Assembly: GCA_964482055.1 (NCBI GenBank)
Contig: CAYZVX010000003.1
Location: forward strand, 13,176-77,175
Length of the DNA: 64,000 nt
Direction of reading: 5' to 3'
Source of the DNA: G020354085 sp964482055
GTDB lineage: Bacteria > Pseudomonadota > Gammaproteobacteria > Acidiferrobacterales > Sulfurifustaceae
A model generated the notes under the pieces. It had not been told where the DNA came from, did no database searches, and worked only from the letters and a program-made list of their open reading frames with translations. A program made the translations under genes and the position numbers. Shown in pieces: positions 1 through 8,781 of this stretch (within the stretch, counting starts at the first letter, position 1; every line of letters begins with the position of its first letter).

Positions 1-1
1 C

Positions 2-79
2 CGGGCCCTCAACAGCGCCGAGTCCATCCTCAAGCAGGAGCTGCGCGGCGCGATCCTGGGGCTCGCGACGGCGCAGTAA
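2..79 (+). CDS. 3' end of an unidentified gene (partial)
   Basis: An open frame enters from the window edge and ends at TAA (77-79), giving about 25 residues that finish in LRGAILGLATAQ. The fragment is too short to recognise. It is kept because the frame is open and because a GTGAAC-type repeat begins just after its stop, as at other gene ends in this window. It could also be chance. Confidence 0.3.
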   Translation, partial: RALNSAESILKQELRGAILGLATAQ

Positions 80-89
80 TCAGCAATCA

Positions 90-132
90 GTGAACAGTGA
101 ACCGTTTACTGTTCACCGATCACCGTTCACTG
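90..132. repeat. GTGAAC-type inverted repeat at convergent gene ends
   Basis: The 13-mer GTGAACAGTGAAC (90-102) is followed by inverted copies (ACTGTTCACC, ACCGTTCACTGAAC), so the segment can fold. The same 13-mer recurs at 25471 and 60901. The minus-strand gene that follows uses a TGA (127-129) lying inside this repeat as its stop codon. Confidence 0.7.
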
Positions 133-1023
133 AACCTCCGCCAGCAGGCCACGCATCATGCGTTCGGCCTGACTGGCATAACCGCCGCCGAATAGATTGA
201 GGTGGTTGAGCACGTGGTAGAGGTTGTAGAGGTGTTTACGGACGCCGTAGCCCGGGTCGAGCGGCCACGCCGCCCGGTAGGCCCGGTAGAAGCCCTCGCC
301 GAACCCGCCGAACAGCTCGGTCATGGCAAGGTCGGCCTCGCGATCCCCGTAATAGACGGCCGGGTCAAAGATGACCGGCTCGTCATCGGCGGTCGCCGCG
401 TAGTTTCCGCCCCACAGGTCGCCATGCAGCAATGAGCCGACCGGGCGGTAGGTGGTGAAGAAAGCGGGCAGGAGCTCGAGCAACTGCTCGCCGAGCGCCT
501 GCAGCCGTCCGCGGTAGCCGTGTTGCGCGGCGAGTGCGAGCTGAAAGCCAAGGCGCGCGCGTCGATAAAACTCCACCCAGTCATCGCTTGGCGTGTTCAC
601 CTGCGGCGTGGCACCGATCGTGTTGTCGCGCGGCCAGCCGAACTGCGCGCGCGTGACGCGGTGCTGGCGCGCGAGCCCCTCACCGAGCCGTTCCGCAGCG
701 CGACGCGTTGCCGGGCCGAGCGCCACGTACTCCAGCACCAGGAACGCCTGCCGGTCGGTGCTGCCCGTGCAGATCGGCTGCGGCACGCGCAAGGCGCCGG
801 CTCGGGCGAGCTCTGCGAGGCCATCGGCCTCGGCACGGAACATCTCCAGGCGCTCCACATCGTTGAGCTTAACGAAGTAGCGACGACCGTCCGCGCCGGT
901 GAGCACCGTGGCGGTGTTGATGCACCCGCCAGCCACAGGCTCGTGCCGCGCTGGTTCAAACGCCGACCCGGTGAAGCGGCCGATCTCCGCGGCGATGCGA
1001 TCCCAGCAGTGGTCAGTCGCCAT
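127..1023 (-). CDS. Fructosamine kinase family protein (ketosamine-3-kinase-like)
   Basis: This is a 298-residue protein of the fructosamine/ketosamine-3-kinase family, which has an aminoglycoside-phosphotransferase-like fold and phosphorylates sugar adducts on protein amines so that they fall off. The N-lobe holds VKLN with the presumed ATP lysine near residue 52. The catalytic loop HGDLWGGN is at 200-207, and the metal-binding DPAVYYGDREADLAM segment is at 220-234. The length fits the family. It is transcribed toward the window edge, and its TGA stop lies inside a GTGAAC repeat. The physiological substrate is not evident from context. Confidence 0.9.
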   Translation of the reverse strand: MATDHCWDRIAAEIGRFTGSAFEPARHEPVAGGCINTATVLTGADGRRYFVKLNDVERLEMFRAEADGLAELARAGALRVPQPICTGSTDRQAFLVLEYVALGPATRRAAERLGEGLARQHRVTRAQFGWPRDNTIGATPQVNTPSDDWVEFYRRARLGFQLALAAQHGYRGRLQALGEQLLELLPAFFTTYRPVGSLLHGDLWGGNYAATADDEPVIFDPAVYYGDREADLAMTELFGGFGEGFYRAYRAAWPLDPGYGVRKHLYNLYHVLNHLNLFGGGYASQAERMMRGLLAEVQ

Positions 1024-1259
1024 CGCGGATTGGCGCCGGGGGGCGCGGGATTTGCTGCCTGGGACCGTGCGCCTCGGACCGGGTCGGGCCGTAGCGGTTC
1101 GGTCTCCCTAACCTCATGATTGTTTGCGTCAATGATTGTTCCCGGGATTTGCCATACTGTTTTAGAAGTACTCCTGCCGCAAGCGGAAGCGGCCGATTCA
1201 CGCCCCAGCGGTGCGCGGCACGGACGCCGCAATACCGAGGAGAAGGTTGCAGCCCGGTC

Positions 1260-3617
1260 ATGCCGTCCTCGAGGCGTCTGTCCATGCGCATGAACCTGAT
1301 CATCACGATCCTGGTGGTCGGGCTGCTTGGCACGAGCGTCGCCGCGCTCACCGGCGCCGTCTATTATCGGCTCTCGCTCGCCAGCCAGCGAGACGGTCTC
1401 CAGGAGCAGCTCGACAGGCGGGTCGCCGGCCTGCGCCGCGGCCTTGAATCGGCGGCGCGTGATCTGGCCATGGCCCTGGCCGCGGCGCTTCGGCCGAATG
1501 CCAAGGACGCGCCGGCCGATCTGGCGGGGGCGCTCGAGGCGGCGCTCCTGCAGCCGGCGGGGCGCGGCGAGGGAATTGCAATCGACCGGCTGCTGCTGCT
1601 CGATGGGGATTTCGCTCCGCTGGCGAGCGCGCCCGGCGCGCTTGCCAGCCAACCCGATCCGGCTCTCTGTGCAGAGCTGCGCGAACGGATGCGGCGCCAC
1701 CCAGGCGAGGAGCCACGGCGTCTTACCTCGGGTGTGTGCTTTGCACGGGAGCGGGCCTACTACTCAGTGGTGGTGCCGCTCGGCCTGCCGGAACCGTACG
1801 GTTACCTGCAGCTCATCGCGGACCTCTTGCCCGGCGCCCGGGCGCTGGAGGATTCACTCGGCGCGCCGCTGGCGCTAAGCCTCGCGGACGGCACGGTGAT
1901 CTACGAGTCGCGCGGCTGGACAGCGGCGCAGGGCTTTGTTCACAGCGTGCGCGCCGAACATGGGCTCATCACCTCGCCCGACGCCAGTGCGGCACTTCAG
2001 ATCAGCGTCGTGCGAGACGTCACTGCGGTGCAGGAGCGCTTCCAGCAGGTCCAGCACCTTGTGTTGCTCGCCGCGGCCGCGGCCATTTTTCTTACGGCCT
2101 TGATCGCGCTCGCGGTCCTGCAGCGCAACAGCATCTATCCTCTGGTGCGGCTAAGCGCGCAGCTGCGTCGCATTCGCGAGGATCGCCAGTATTTGGGGCA
2201 GCCGGTCGACGTGCGCGGAAACGCCGAGGTGGCGGAGCTGGCGGAGGGTTTCAATGCCATGACCGCGCAGCTCAAAGAGCTCTACCAGAGCCTGGAGCGC
2301 ATGGCCTTCACCGACTCGCTCACCGCCTTGCCGAACCGGGCGCTGTTCCAGGATCGGCTGCAGCAGTTGATTCTGGCGGCGCAGCGCGAGCAGCGCGGTT
2401 TCGCCCTGTTGATCATGGACCTCGACCACTTCAAGGAGGTGAACGACACACTCGGGCACCCGGTCGGCGACCGGCTGTTGCAGGAGGTGGCCGAGCGGCT
2501 GCGCGCCAAGCTGCGCGAGTCGGACACCGTCGCGCGCCTGGGCGGCGACGAGTTTGCCGTGCTGCTCCCGACGGTCACGCAACCGCATGCCGCAATGGCC
2601 GCGCGCATGTTGCTGCAAGCGCTGCGCATGCCGGTCGCGGTCGAGGGGCAGTCCCTGGAGGTCGATGCCTCCATCGGCATTGCGCTATACCCCGAGCACG
2701 GTCGCGATGCGCACGTGCTGCTGCAACGCGCCGATATCGCCATGTACGCCGCCAAACAGGCAAACAGCGGCTACGCGTTCTACGACGGTCGCCTCGACCG
2801 CCATGATCCGGCGCGACTGGCGCTGCTGGGGGAGTTGCGCCGCGCGATCGAGCAGGAGCAGTTTGTTCTGCACTTTCAACCGCTCATCAATCTTTGGAAC
2901 AACCGCGTGAGCGGCGTCGAGGCGCTGCTGCGCTGGCGCCACCCGCGCGAGGGGCTGCTGCCACCGGAGCGGTTCATCCCGCTGCTGGAACAGACCGGCC
3001 TCATTCGCAGTCTCACCCCGTGGGTGGCCAGCGAGGCGCTGCGTACCGCGGCGATGTTGCGCGGACGCGAGCAGGCGATCGCCGTTTCCATGAACCTTTC
3101 GGCGCGCGACCTGCAAGAGCCCGATCTTGCCACGACACTGCTTGAGGCGCTCGCCGCGCAACAGGCGCGCCCGGAGTGGCTGACGCTAGAGATCACCGAG
3201 AGCGCGGTCATGACCGATCCGGAGCGGGCGCGCGAGGTGCTGCTCAGTCTCGCCGACCTCGGCTTTCGCCTGGCCATCGATGACTTCGGCACCGGCTATT
3301 CCTCGCTCGCCTACCTCAAGAAGCTGCCGGTACGGGTGCTGAAGATCGACAAGTCGTTCGTGGTGGACATGGTCAGGGATCAGGACGACGCCGCGATCGT
3401 GCGCACCAGCATCGAGCTCGGGCACAACCTCGGGCTCGAGGTAGTGGCCGAGGGCGTGGAGAGCGGCGAGATACTTGAGCGCCTGAGCAAGGCGCGCTGT
3501 GATGCCGCACAGGGCCTGTATATCAGCCCCCCGCTCTCGGCCGAAGAGCTGGAGCCGTGGCTGCGCGACTCGGCGTGGGCCGGTACCGGGTCGGTGGTGC
3601 GCCGGCGCAAGAGCTAA
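1260..3617 (+). CDS. Membrane GGDEF-EAL protein (diguanylate cyclase/phosphodiesterase)
   Basis: This is a likely cyclic-di-GMP turnover protein of 785 residues. It starts with a membrane segment (LIITILVVGLLGTSVAAL), has a periplasmic-looking region, a second membrane helix near residue 270 and a HAMP-like linker. A GGDEF domain follows (motif at 428-432), then an EAL domain (motif at 554-556, with DDFGTGYSS near 675). Both signature motifs are intact, so either activity is possible and the dominant one cannot be told from sequence. I chose ATG 1260 because a GAGGAGAAGG ribosome site lies about 13 bases upstream. The frame is open further upstream but no membrane segment is lost with this start. 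Confidence 0.93.
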   Translation: MPSSRRLSMRMNLIITILVVGLLGTSVAALTGAVYYRLSLASQRDGLQEQLDRRVAGLRRGLESAARDLAMALAAALRPNAKDAPADLAGALEAALLQPAGRGEGIAIDRLLLLDGDFAPLASAPGALASQPDPALCAELRERMRRHPGEEPRRLTSGVCFARERAYYSVVVPLGLPEPYGYLQLIADLLPGARALEDSLGAPLALSLADGTVIYESRGWTAAQGFVHSVRAEHGLITSPDASAALQISVVRDVTAVQERFQQVQHLVLLAAAAAIFLTALIALAVLQRNSIYPLVRLSAQLRRIREDRQYLGQPVDVRGNAEVAELAEGFNAMTAQLKELYQSLERMAFTDSLTALPNRALFQDRLQQLILAAQREQRGFALLIMDLDHFKEVNDTLGHPVGDRLLQEVAERLRAKLRESDTVARLGGDEFAVLLPTVTQPHAAMAARMLLQALRMPVAVEGQSLEVDASIGIALYPEHGRDAHVLLQRADIAMYAAKQANSGYAFYDGRLDRHDPARLALLGELRRAIEQEQFVLHFQPLINLWNNRVSGVEALLRWRHPREGLLPPERFIPLLEQTGLIRSLTPWVASEALRTAAMLRGREQAIAVSMNLSARDLQEPDLATTLLEALAAQQARPEWLTLEITESAVMTDPERAREVLLSLADLGFRLAIDDFGTGYSSLAYLKKLPVRVLKIDKSFVVDMVRDQDDAAIVRTSIELGHNLGLEVVAEGVESGEILERLSKARCDAAQGLYISPPLSAEELEPWLRDSAWAGTGSVVRRRKS

Positions 3618-3716
3618 CCGGCTCGCGCCGAGCCACCTTCGTTGCCGACACGCGTGTGGCGCCCTGCGGTAGTATGGCGCGCGTCTTCCCCATTCGGCCA
3701 AAACTGGAGTCTCGGC

Positions 3717-4433
3717 ATGTTTGACCTTAACGGCAAAGTCGCAATTATCACCGGTGCGGCCGGCAATCTCGGGCAGGCCGTGGCACGGGCCTTCGCACGC
3801 CGCGGAGCGCGCCGAGTGCTCGTGGACCGGGCGCCAGACCGGCTCGCGCGCCTTTACCCGGAGGCGGCCGGCTCAGACGAGGTGCTGCTGGCGCAAGGCT
3901 ACGATCTCGCCGAGGAGCTTGACGCCAAGCGCCTTGTTGACAAGGCGTTGGAGCGATTCCAGCGCATCGACGTGCTGGTCAACGCCGTGGGCGGGTTTGC
4001 CGGCGGCAAGGCACTGCATGAAGAGGACCTCAGCACCTGGGAACGCATGTTCCGTATCAACCTGCACACCGCGTTGAATACTTGCCGTGCCGTCCTTCCG
4101 CACTTGTTGCGTCAGGGCGGGGGGCGGATCGTCAATGTCGCGGCGCGCGCTGCACTGGCGGGCGTGCCGACGCTGGCGGCCTATTGCGCCTCCAAGAGCG
4201 CGCTCATCAGGCTAAGCGAAAGCCTCGCAGCCGAAGTCAAAGACCGGGGGATCACGGTCAACTGTGTCTTGCCCGGCACGATTGATACCCCCCAGAACCG
4301 TCGGGACATGCCGGGCGCCGACTTCAGCAAGTGGGTGGCGCCCGAGGCGATCGCCGACGTAATCGTGTTTCTCGCCTCCGACGCCGCCCGTGCCGTCAGC
4401 GGCGCGGCGCTGCCGGTGTATGGCCGCAGCTAA
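3717..4433 (+). CDS. SDR family oxidoreductase
   Basis: This is a 238-residue classical short-chain dehydrogenase/reductase. The cofactor motif TGAAGNLG is at 12-19, the NAVGG segment is near 89-93, and the catalytic YCASK is at 156-160. The position that usually carries the catalytic serine, 13 residues before the tyrosine, is alanine here (IVNVAARAAL), a variant seen in some SDR subgroups. The start is ATG 3717 with GGAG upstream. It stands alone, 100 bp after the GGDEF-EAL gene, and its substrate cannot be inferred. Confidence 0.88.
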   Translation: MFDLNGKVAIITGAAGNLGQAVARAFARRGARRVLVDRAPDRLARLYPEAAGSDEVLLAQGYDLAEELDAKRLVDKALERFQRIDVLVNAVGGFAGGKALHEEDLSTWERMFRINLHTALNTCRAVLPHLLRQGGGRIVNVAARAALAGVPTLAAYCASKSALIRLSESLAAEVKDRGITVNCVLPGTIDTPQNRRDMPGADFSKWVAPEAIADVIVFLASDAARAVSGAALPVYGRS

Positions 4434-4513
4434 AGCAATAGTAAGGCTCAGGGGGAAAAAAGAGGCCGAACTAAGCCTGCTCTGTCAAGCATTGCATACT
4501 CGCTGAGCCTGCT

Positions 4514-4522
4514 TTATGCACA
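4514..4522 (+). promoter_or_regulatory. DnaA-box match (TTATGCACA)
   Basis: This is an exact match to the DnaA-box consensus TTATNCACA, in the AT-rich region upstream of priA. Confidence 0.5.
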
Positions 4523-4701
4523 TTGGTGCAGCCGTGTCAGAAACCTGAAAAACGTGACAGGCCGTCCCGGCTGTCCGATCGGCTGTAGTTCATACTCCAT
4601 TGATTTTCTGTAATTTTCCTCGGTCGGCTAATTTTTAATCAAAATGACAAATTCCCGCCGTTCTTCCCGTGCTATCAGCCTCCGATGGCTTCATCAACAA
4701 T

Positions 4702-4726
4702 GTTATCCACAGATGCTGTGAGTAAC
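4702..4726. promoter_or_regulatory. Paired inverted DnaA boxes upstream of priA
   Basis: GTTATCCACAG (4702-4712) and CTGTGAGTAAC (4716-4726) form an imperfect inverted repeat around ATG. The left arm contains the perfect DnaA box TTATCCACA. The right arm read on the minus strand is TTACTCACA, one mismatch from TTATNCACA. Confidence 0.55.
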
Positions 4727-4851
4727 CCTAGCAAGCTCTTACAACAATCGGTTAGCACGCTTTGCTGGGACAAGCCTGAGCGTGAAGCCGTGACGTTTCA
4801 CGTGCCCGCCGCCAGTCATCTGCCCTGCCTGCCTGCGGTCGGGGATCGGGC

Positions 4852-7056
4852 ATGAGCGCTCACCCGGGCATTGTCCAAATCGCGCTGCCGTGCCCCCTTG
4901 ATCAGCTGTTTGACTACCTGCCGGCCGCCGGTGCCGGCCTGCCGCCCGTGGGCGTGCGCGTGCGTGTGCCGTTTGGCCCACGCCGCACCCTGGTCGGCAT
5001 CGTCGCCGGTCACCTCCCGGCGAGCCAGCTGCCGGCACAGCGCCTCAAACGCATTGCCGCGGTGCTGGACGCCGAGCCGCTTTGGTCGGCCGAGCTGCTG
5101 GCTCTGCTTCGATGGGCGGCGGATTACTACCACCATCCACTGGGGGAGGTAATCGCGGCCGCCCTGCCCGCACTGCTGCGCCATGGCCGGCCGGCGCTGG
5201 TCGAAGGGGTCGGCGAATGGTACGTCACCGAGGCGGGACGCCGCGCCGACCCGCGCGCGCTTGGGCGTGCACCGCTGCGGCGGCGCATCCTCGAGGCGCT
5301 GCTCGGCGCGCCTGAGGGACTTTCCGACGCCGAGCTTGCGCAGCTGTCACCGAACTGGCGAGCGGCAATGCGCGCATTGCGCGTCCGCGGCTGGGTGCAG
5401 ATGCGCACGCGCGACTGTCTGGCGAAACACACGGTCCCAACGGTCGCGGCGCCGGCCCTTTCGCGCGCGCAGCAGGATGCGCTTGCGGCCATCCTCGGTG
5501 CCGCGGGGGGGTATCGTTGTCACGTGCTGCACGGCGTCACCGGCAGCGGCAAGACCGAAATCTATTTGCGCGCCATCGAGCAGGTGCTTGCGCGCGGCCA
5601 GCAGGCGCTGGTGTTGGTGCCGGAAATTGGGCTCACGCCGCAACTGGTCAGCCGCTTTCGCGGGCGATTTGCGGTGCCGATCGCGGTCCTGCACTCCGGG
5701 CTCACCGACCAGGAGCGGTTGTGCGCGTGGCTCGCGGCGCGCGACGGACGCGCCCCGATCGTGCTCGGCACGCGCTCGGCCGTGTTTGCCCCGCTGCGCG
5801 CGCTCGGGCTGATCGTCGTCGATGAAGAGCACGACAGCTCCTACAAGCAACAGGAAGGCTTTCGTTACTCAGCGCGCGACCTGGCGGTGGCGCGTGCGGC
5901 GCGCGAACGAATTCCGATCGTGCTGGGCAGTGCCACGCCGGCGCTCGAGACGCTCAAGAATGCGCGCGACGGGGCCTATACCCTGATCGAGCTGCCGGAC
6001 CGCGCCGGTACGGCGGCCCTGCCAGCAGTGCGCCTGCTCGATATGCGCCGCCTGAAACCCGCCGATGGGCTTTCGGCGCCATTGCGCGAGGCGCTCGGTC
6101 TGCGGCTGGCGCGCGGCGAGCAGAGCTTGTTGTTCTTGAACCGCCGCGGTTTTGCGCCGGTGTGGATGTGCCACGACTGTGGCTGGGTCGCCGCCTGCCA
6201 GCGCTGTGATGCGCGGCTGGTGATGCACGAGCGCAGCCGCAAGCTGCGTTGCCACCACTGTGGCGCGGAGCAGCCGCGCGCGGCGAGCTGCCCGGTCTGC
6301 GCCGGCGATGCGCTGCGCGCCTTGGGCGAGGGCACCGAGCGCGTCGAGTCGGCGCTGCAGCGCCTGTTTCCCGATGCCCGCATCGAGCGTATCGATCGTG
6401 ACAGCACGCGCCGCAAGGGTACGCTCGAAGCAAAGCTCGCGCGCGCCGCAGCCGGGCAGGCCGACATCCTGGTCGGCACGCAGATGCTCGCCAAGGGCCA
6501 TGATTTTCCAAACGTCACCTTGGTCGGCGTGGTAAACGCTGATCAGGGCCTGTACAGCGTGGACTTTCGCGCCCCCGAGCGGCTCATGCAGCAGATCCTG
6601 CAGGTTGCCGGGCGCGCCGGGCGCGCCGACAAGCCGGGCGAGGTGCTGATCCAGACCTGGCACCCGCAGCATCCGCTGTTCGCCGCCCTGCAGCATCACA
6701 ATTTCCAAGAGTTCGCCGATTTCGCGCTCGCCGAGCGCGAGGCGGCTGGGCTGCCGCCGTACAGCCATCTGGCTCTGCTGCGCGCCGAATCGACCAAGTC
6801 CGGCGAGGCGGTCGGGTTTCTGCGGGCGGCGCGGGACTGTCGACCGGATGGTGTCACCGGGGTTCAGCTCTTTGACCCGGTCGCCTCGCCCATGGAACGT
6901 CGCGCCGGGCGTTACCGGGCACAACTCTTGATTGCGGCCGCGCAGCGCCGTCCCCTGCACGCTTTCCTGCGCGCCTGGCGGCCTGCGGTGGGTGCCTTGC
7001 CGCTGGCCAAGCGGGTGCGCTGGTCGCTCGACGTCGATCCGATCGACCTTTCCTGA
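4852..7056 (+). CDS. priA: Primosomal replication protein N' (PriA helicase)
   Basis: PriA restarts stalled replication forks by binding the fork, unwinding and loading the primosome. This 734-residue protein has the usual order: an N-terminal DNA-binding domain (opening SAHPGIVQIALPCPLDQLFDYL), a helicase core with Walker A GVTGSGKTE near 228-236 and DEEH at 324-327, and a zinc-binding insertion with eight cysteines from C440 (CHDCG, CQRC, CHHC, CPVC). A helicase C domain with the QVAGRAGRADKPG motif follows. The length is typical. The start is ATG 4852; upstream lies the DnaA-box region, which may bear on its regulation. Confidence 0.97.
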   Translation: MSAHPGIVQIALPCPLDQLFDYLPAAGAGLPPVGVRVRVPFGPRRTLVGIVAGHLPASQLPAQRLKRIAAVLDAEPLWSAELLALLRWAADYYHHPLGEVIAAALPALLRHGRPALVEGVGEWYVTEAGRRADPRALGRAPLRRRILEALLGAPEGLSDAELAQLSPNWRAAMRALRVRGWVQMRTRDCLAKHTVPTVAAPALSRAQQDALAAILGAAGGYRCHVLHGVTGSGKTEIYLRAIEQVLARGQQALVLVPEIGLTPQLVSRFRGRFAVPIAVLHSGLTDQERLCAWLAARDGRAPIVLGTRSAVFAPLRALGLIVVDEEHDSSYKQQEGFRYSARDLAVARAARERIPIVLGSATPALETLKNARDGAYTLIELPDRAGTAALPAVRLLDMRRLKPADGLSAPLREALGLRLARGEQSLLFLNRRGFAPVWMCHDCGWVAACQRCDARLVMHERSRKLRCHHCGAEQPRAASCPVCAGDALRALGEGTERVESALQRLFPDARIERIDRDSTRRKGTLEAKLARAAAGQADILVGTQMLAKGHDFPNVTLVGVVNADQGLYSVDFRAPERLMQQILQVAGRAGRADKPGEVLIQTWHPQHPLFAALQHHNFQEFADFALAEREAAGLPPYSHLALLRAESTKSGEAVGFLRAARDCRPDGVTGVQLFDPVASPMERRAGRYRAQLLIAAAQRRPLHAFLRAWRPAVGALPLAKRVRWSLDVDPIDLS

Positions 7057-7063
7057 AAGATCT

Positions 7064-7672
7064 CTAGGCGCGCCGGCGAAACCAGCCGGTCAGTGACCAG
7101 CGTTCCCGCTGTGTCGGCGCAACTTCGTGCCAAACCGAGTCGCTCAGAAAACACACAAAGGTTCCGCCCTCGGGCAGAACCTCGCGGCAGGCAGCCTCGG
7201 AATGGGCGCCGTCGTAGAGGCGCAGCGCCCCGCCCCAGCCCGCCTCCCAGCGTTCGTTCAAGTAAAGGACGCAGGACACCGTGCGCCGCGCGTCCTGCTG
7301 GAAGCGGTCGAGGTGTCGCCGGTAATAGGCGCCGGGTGGATAGCGCGCGAAGTGGCACTCGAAGTCAAAGAGCCCGAGATAGAGGCGGGCGTTGATGGCC
7401 GCACGCAGTGTTTCCATCTGCGCGAGATAGGCCCGCTGTGCGTGGCTGCGCGGTTCCTCGAGCCACAGCACCTGGTCACCGCGGACGGCAGGATCGAACG
7501 TGCGTGCGGCCGCCCGCCCGACGCCGGCGGCGCGAAAAGCGCCGGCATCAAACGCCGCGCGCGCCTGCGCCGCGAGACGGCGCGTCAGCGCGGTTGTCAG
7601 GAACCCCGGCGTAACCGACACGCCGTCGTGCTCGAGCGCATCGACGATGCCTGCAACCGTGCGGTCACTCAC
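7064..7672 (-). CDS. 2OG-Fe(II) oxygenase (prolyl-4-hydroxylase-like)
   Basis: This is a 202-residue protein of the prolyl-4-hydroxylase/SM-20-like 2-oxoglutarate dioxygenase family. The iron ligands fit H120-x-D122 (YYRRHLDRF) and H182 (SVWHEV), with R191 in RWSLTGWF as the likely 2-oxoglutarate contact. The domain covers most of the protein. Its start overlaps the stop of the preceding minus-strand gene by 4 bases, so the two are probably co-transcribed. It ends 8 bp from the end of convergent priA. The hydroxylated target is unknown. Confidence 0.88.
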   Translation of the reverse strand: MSDRTVAGIVDALEHDGVSVTPGFLTTALTRRLAAQARAAFDAGAFRAAGVGRAAARTFDPAVRGDQVLWLEEPRSHAQRAYLAQMETLRAAINARLYLGLFDFECHFARYPPGAYYRRHLDRFQQDARRTVSCVLYLNERWEAGWGGALRLYDGAHSEAACREVLPEGGTFVCFLSDSVWHEVAPTQRERWSLTGWFRRRA

Positions 7673-8751
7673 TGGGCGCGCCGGATGAGCTCAGGCTGGT
7701 CGCGTCCGCCGCCATCCGTCACCAGGCGATACACGTCCCACAGCTTGCCAGCGTCTTGCCGGCACAGCCCATAGCGAAACGGCATGGTGCGTCCGACCAG
7801 GGCGAAGCGCAGGTCGTTGAACCACACGCACAGCCGCTCACCGCCATGATCGACGCGATAGAGCGCCGGGAACAGGGCGAAATTACGAAAACGCGCGAAG
7901 CCCTCGGAGTGCCACACCTGCACGGCGAGCTCCGCCTCCAACGGCGTTTCGCCGAAGCGTGCAATCCGCTGCCAGCGTGCCGCCGCCACTGGCTGGTAGG
8001 CTCCCGCGACGCGTCGCAGCCACGGGGCATCGGCCGGCGCCGGCGGGCGCGGCGTGCGCGCGAGCAGATCGACGTAGGCAAAGTGATAACCGCGTGCGTC
8101 CTCCACCACCACCATCCAGTTGAACGGCGAGAACGGCTGCGGCAGCGCGTGGGCGCGCGCCCCGGTCATGCCCTGGGCGCGCGCGTACTCCTCGCCGATT
8201 GCCACGGCGCGCGCGAGCAGCACGCCCTGTAACCCCACGTAGCCCGCCAGCACGGCCAGCGCGATCAGCGCCGGTTTGCGCGGCGCTTCCCAAAGCGCGG
8301 CGGCGACCAGGCCGGTGATGATGATGGCCGTGAAGTACGGATCGATGATGAACGTGGTCGGCCAGGCGATACGCCAATCCGACAGCGGCGCCAGCACCAT
8401 GGTCCCGAAGGCGGTGATGACGTCGCCCACGATGTGGGCAAGTAGGCCGAGCCCGATGACAAGGGCAATGTCGCGGTAGTCGTAACGCCGGCGCGTGAGC
8501 CACCACACCGCGAGCCCGAGCCCCGCCGCCCACAGCGGCAACATCACGATGGAGTGCGTGATGCCGCGGTGTGTGGCCAGGTAAGTGAGCGGATCGATGA
8601 AATTGGCGACCACGTCGCTGTCCGGGAACGCCGCGGCCCAGAACCCGAGCCACAGACGCTGGCGGCGTGGCAGCTGCCGGGCATGCACCGCGCGCGGTTC
8701 GAGGGCACGCGCCGCGAGCGCGCCGGACAGGGCATGCGTCAAGGTGTCCAT
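7669..8751 (-). CDS. Metal-dependent membrane hydrolase, YdjM/DUF457 family
   Basis: This is a 360-residue integral membrane protein opening MDTLTHALSGALAARA, the signature of the YdjM (LexA-regulated inner-membrane) family. It retains family histidine/aspartate positions (DTLTH, FPDSDVV, HRGITHS, HIVGDVITAFGT), and several membrane helices alternate with them. The C-terminal third is soluble, as in longer members. It is followed with a 4-base overlap by the 2OG oxygenase gene. The reaction is not established for the family, so only the family assignment is firm. Confidence 0.85.
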   Translation of the reverse strand: MDTLTHALSGALAARALEPRAVHARQLPRRQRLWLGFWAAAFPDSDVVANFIDPLTYLATHRGITHSIVMLPLWAAGLGLAVWWLTRRRYDYRDIALVIGLGLLAHIVGDVITAFGTMVLAPLSDWRIAWPTTFIIDPYFTAIIITGLVAAALWEAPRKPALIALAVLAGYVGLQGVLLARAVAIGEEYARAQGMTGARAHALPQPFSPFNWMVVVEDARGYHFAYVDLLARTPRPPAPADAPWLRRVAGAYQPVAAARWQRIARFGETPLEAELAVQVWHSEGFARFRNFALFPALYRVDHGGERLCVWFNDLRFALVGRTMPFRYGLCRQDAGKLWDVYRLVTDGGGRDQPELIRRAQ

Positions 8752-8781
8752 GCCGGCGAGTCTAGCACCGCGCCCGGCGCG

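Larger units (their letters stand above)
4434..4851. other. 418-bp AT-rich intergenic region with DnaA-box matches
   Basis: No gene is seen here. The region is clearly richer in A+T than its surroundings, especially around 4590-4660. It holds two perfect matches to the DnaA-box consensus TTATNCACA (4514-4522 and 4703-4711). A one-mismatch copy lies on the other strand at 4717-4725. A TGTCA/TGACA inverted repeat flanks about 4535-4560. The content could be a replication-related locus, a DnaA-regulated promoter for priA, or both. Confidence 0.6.
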
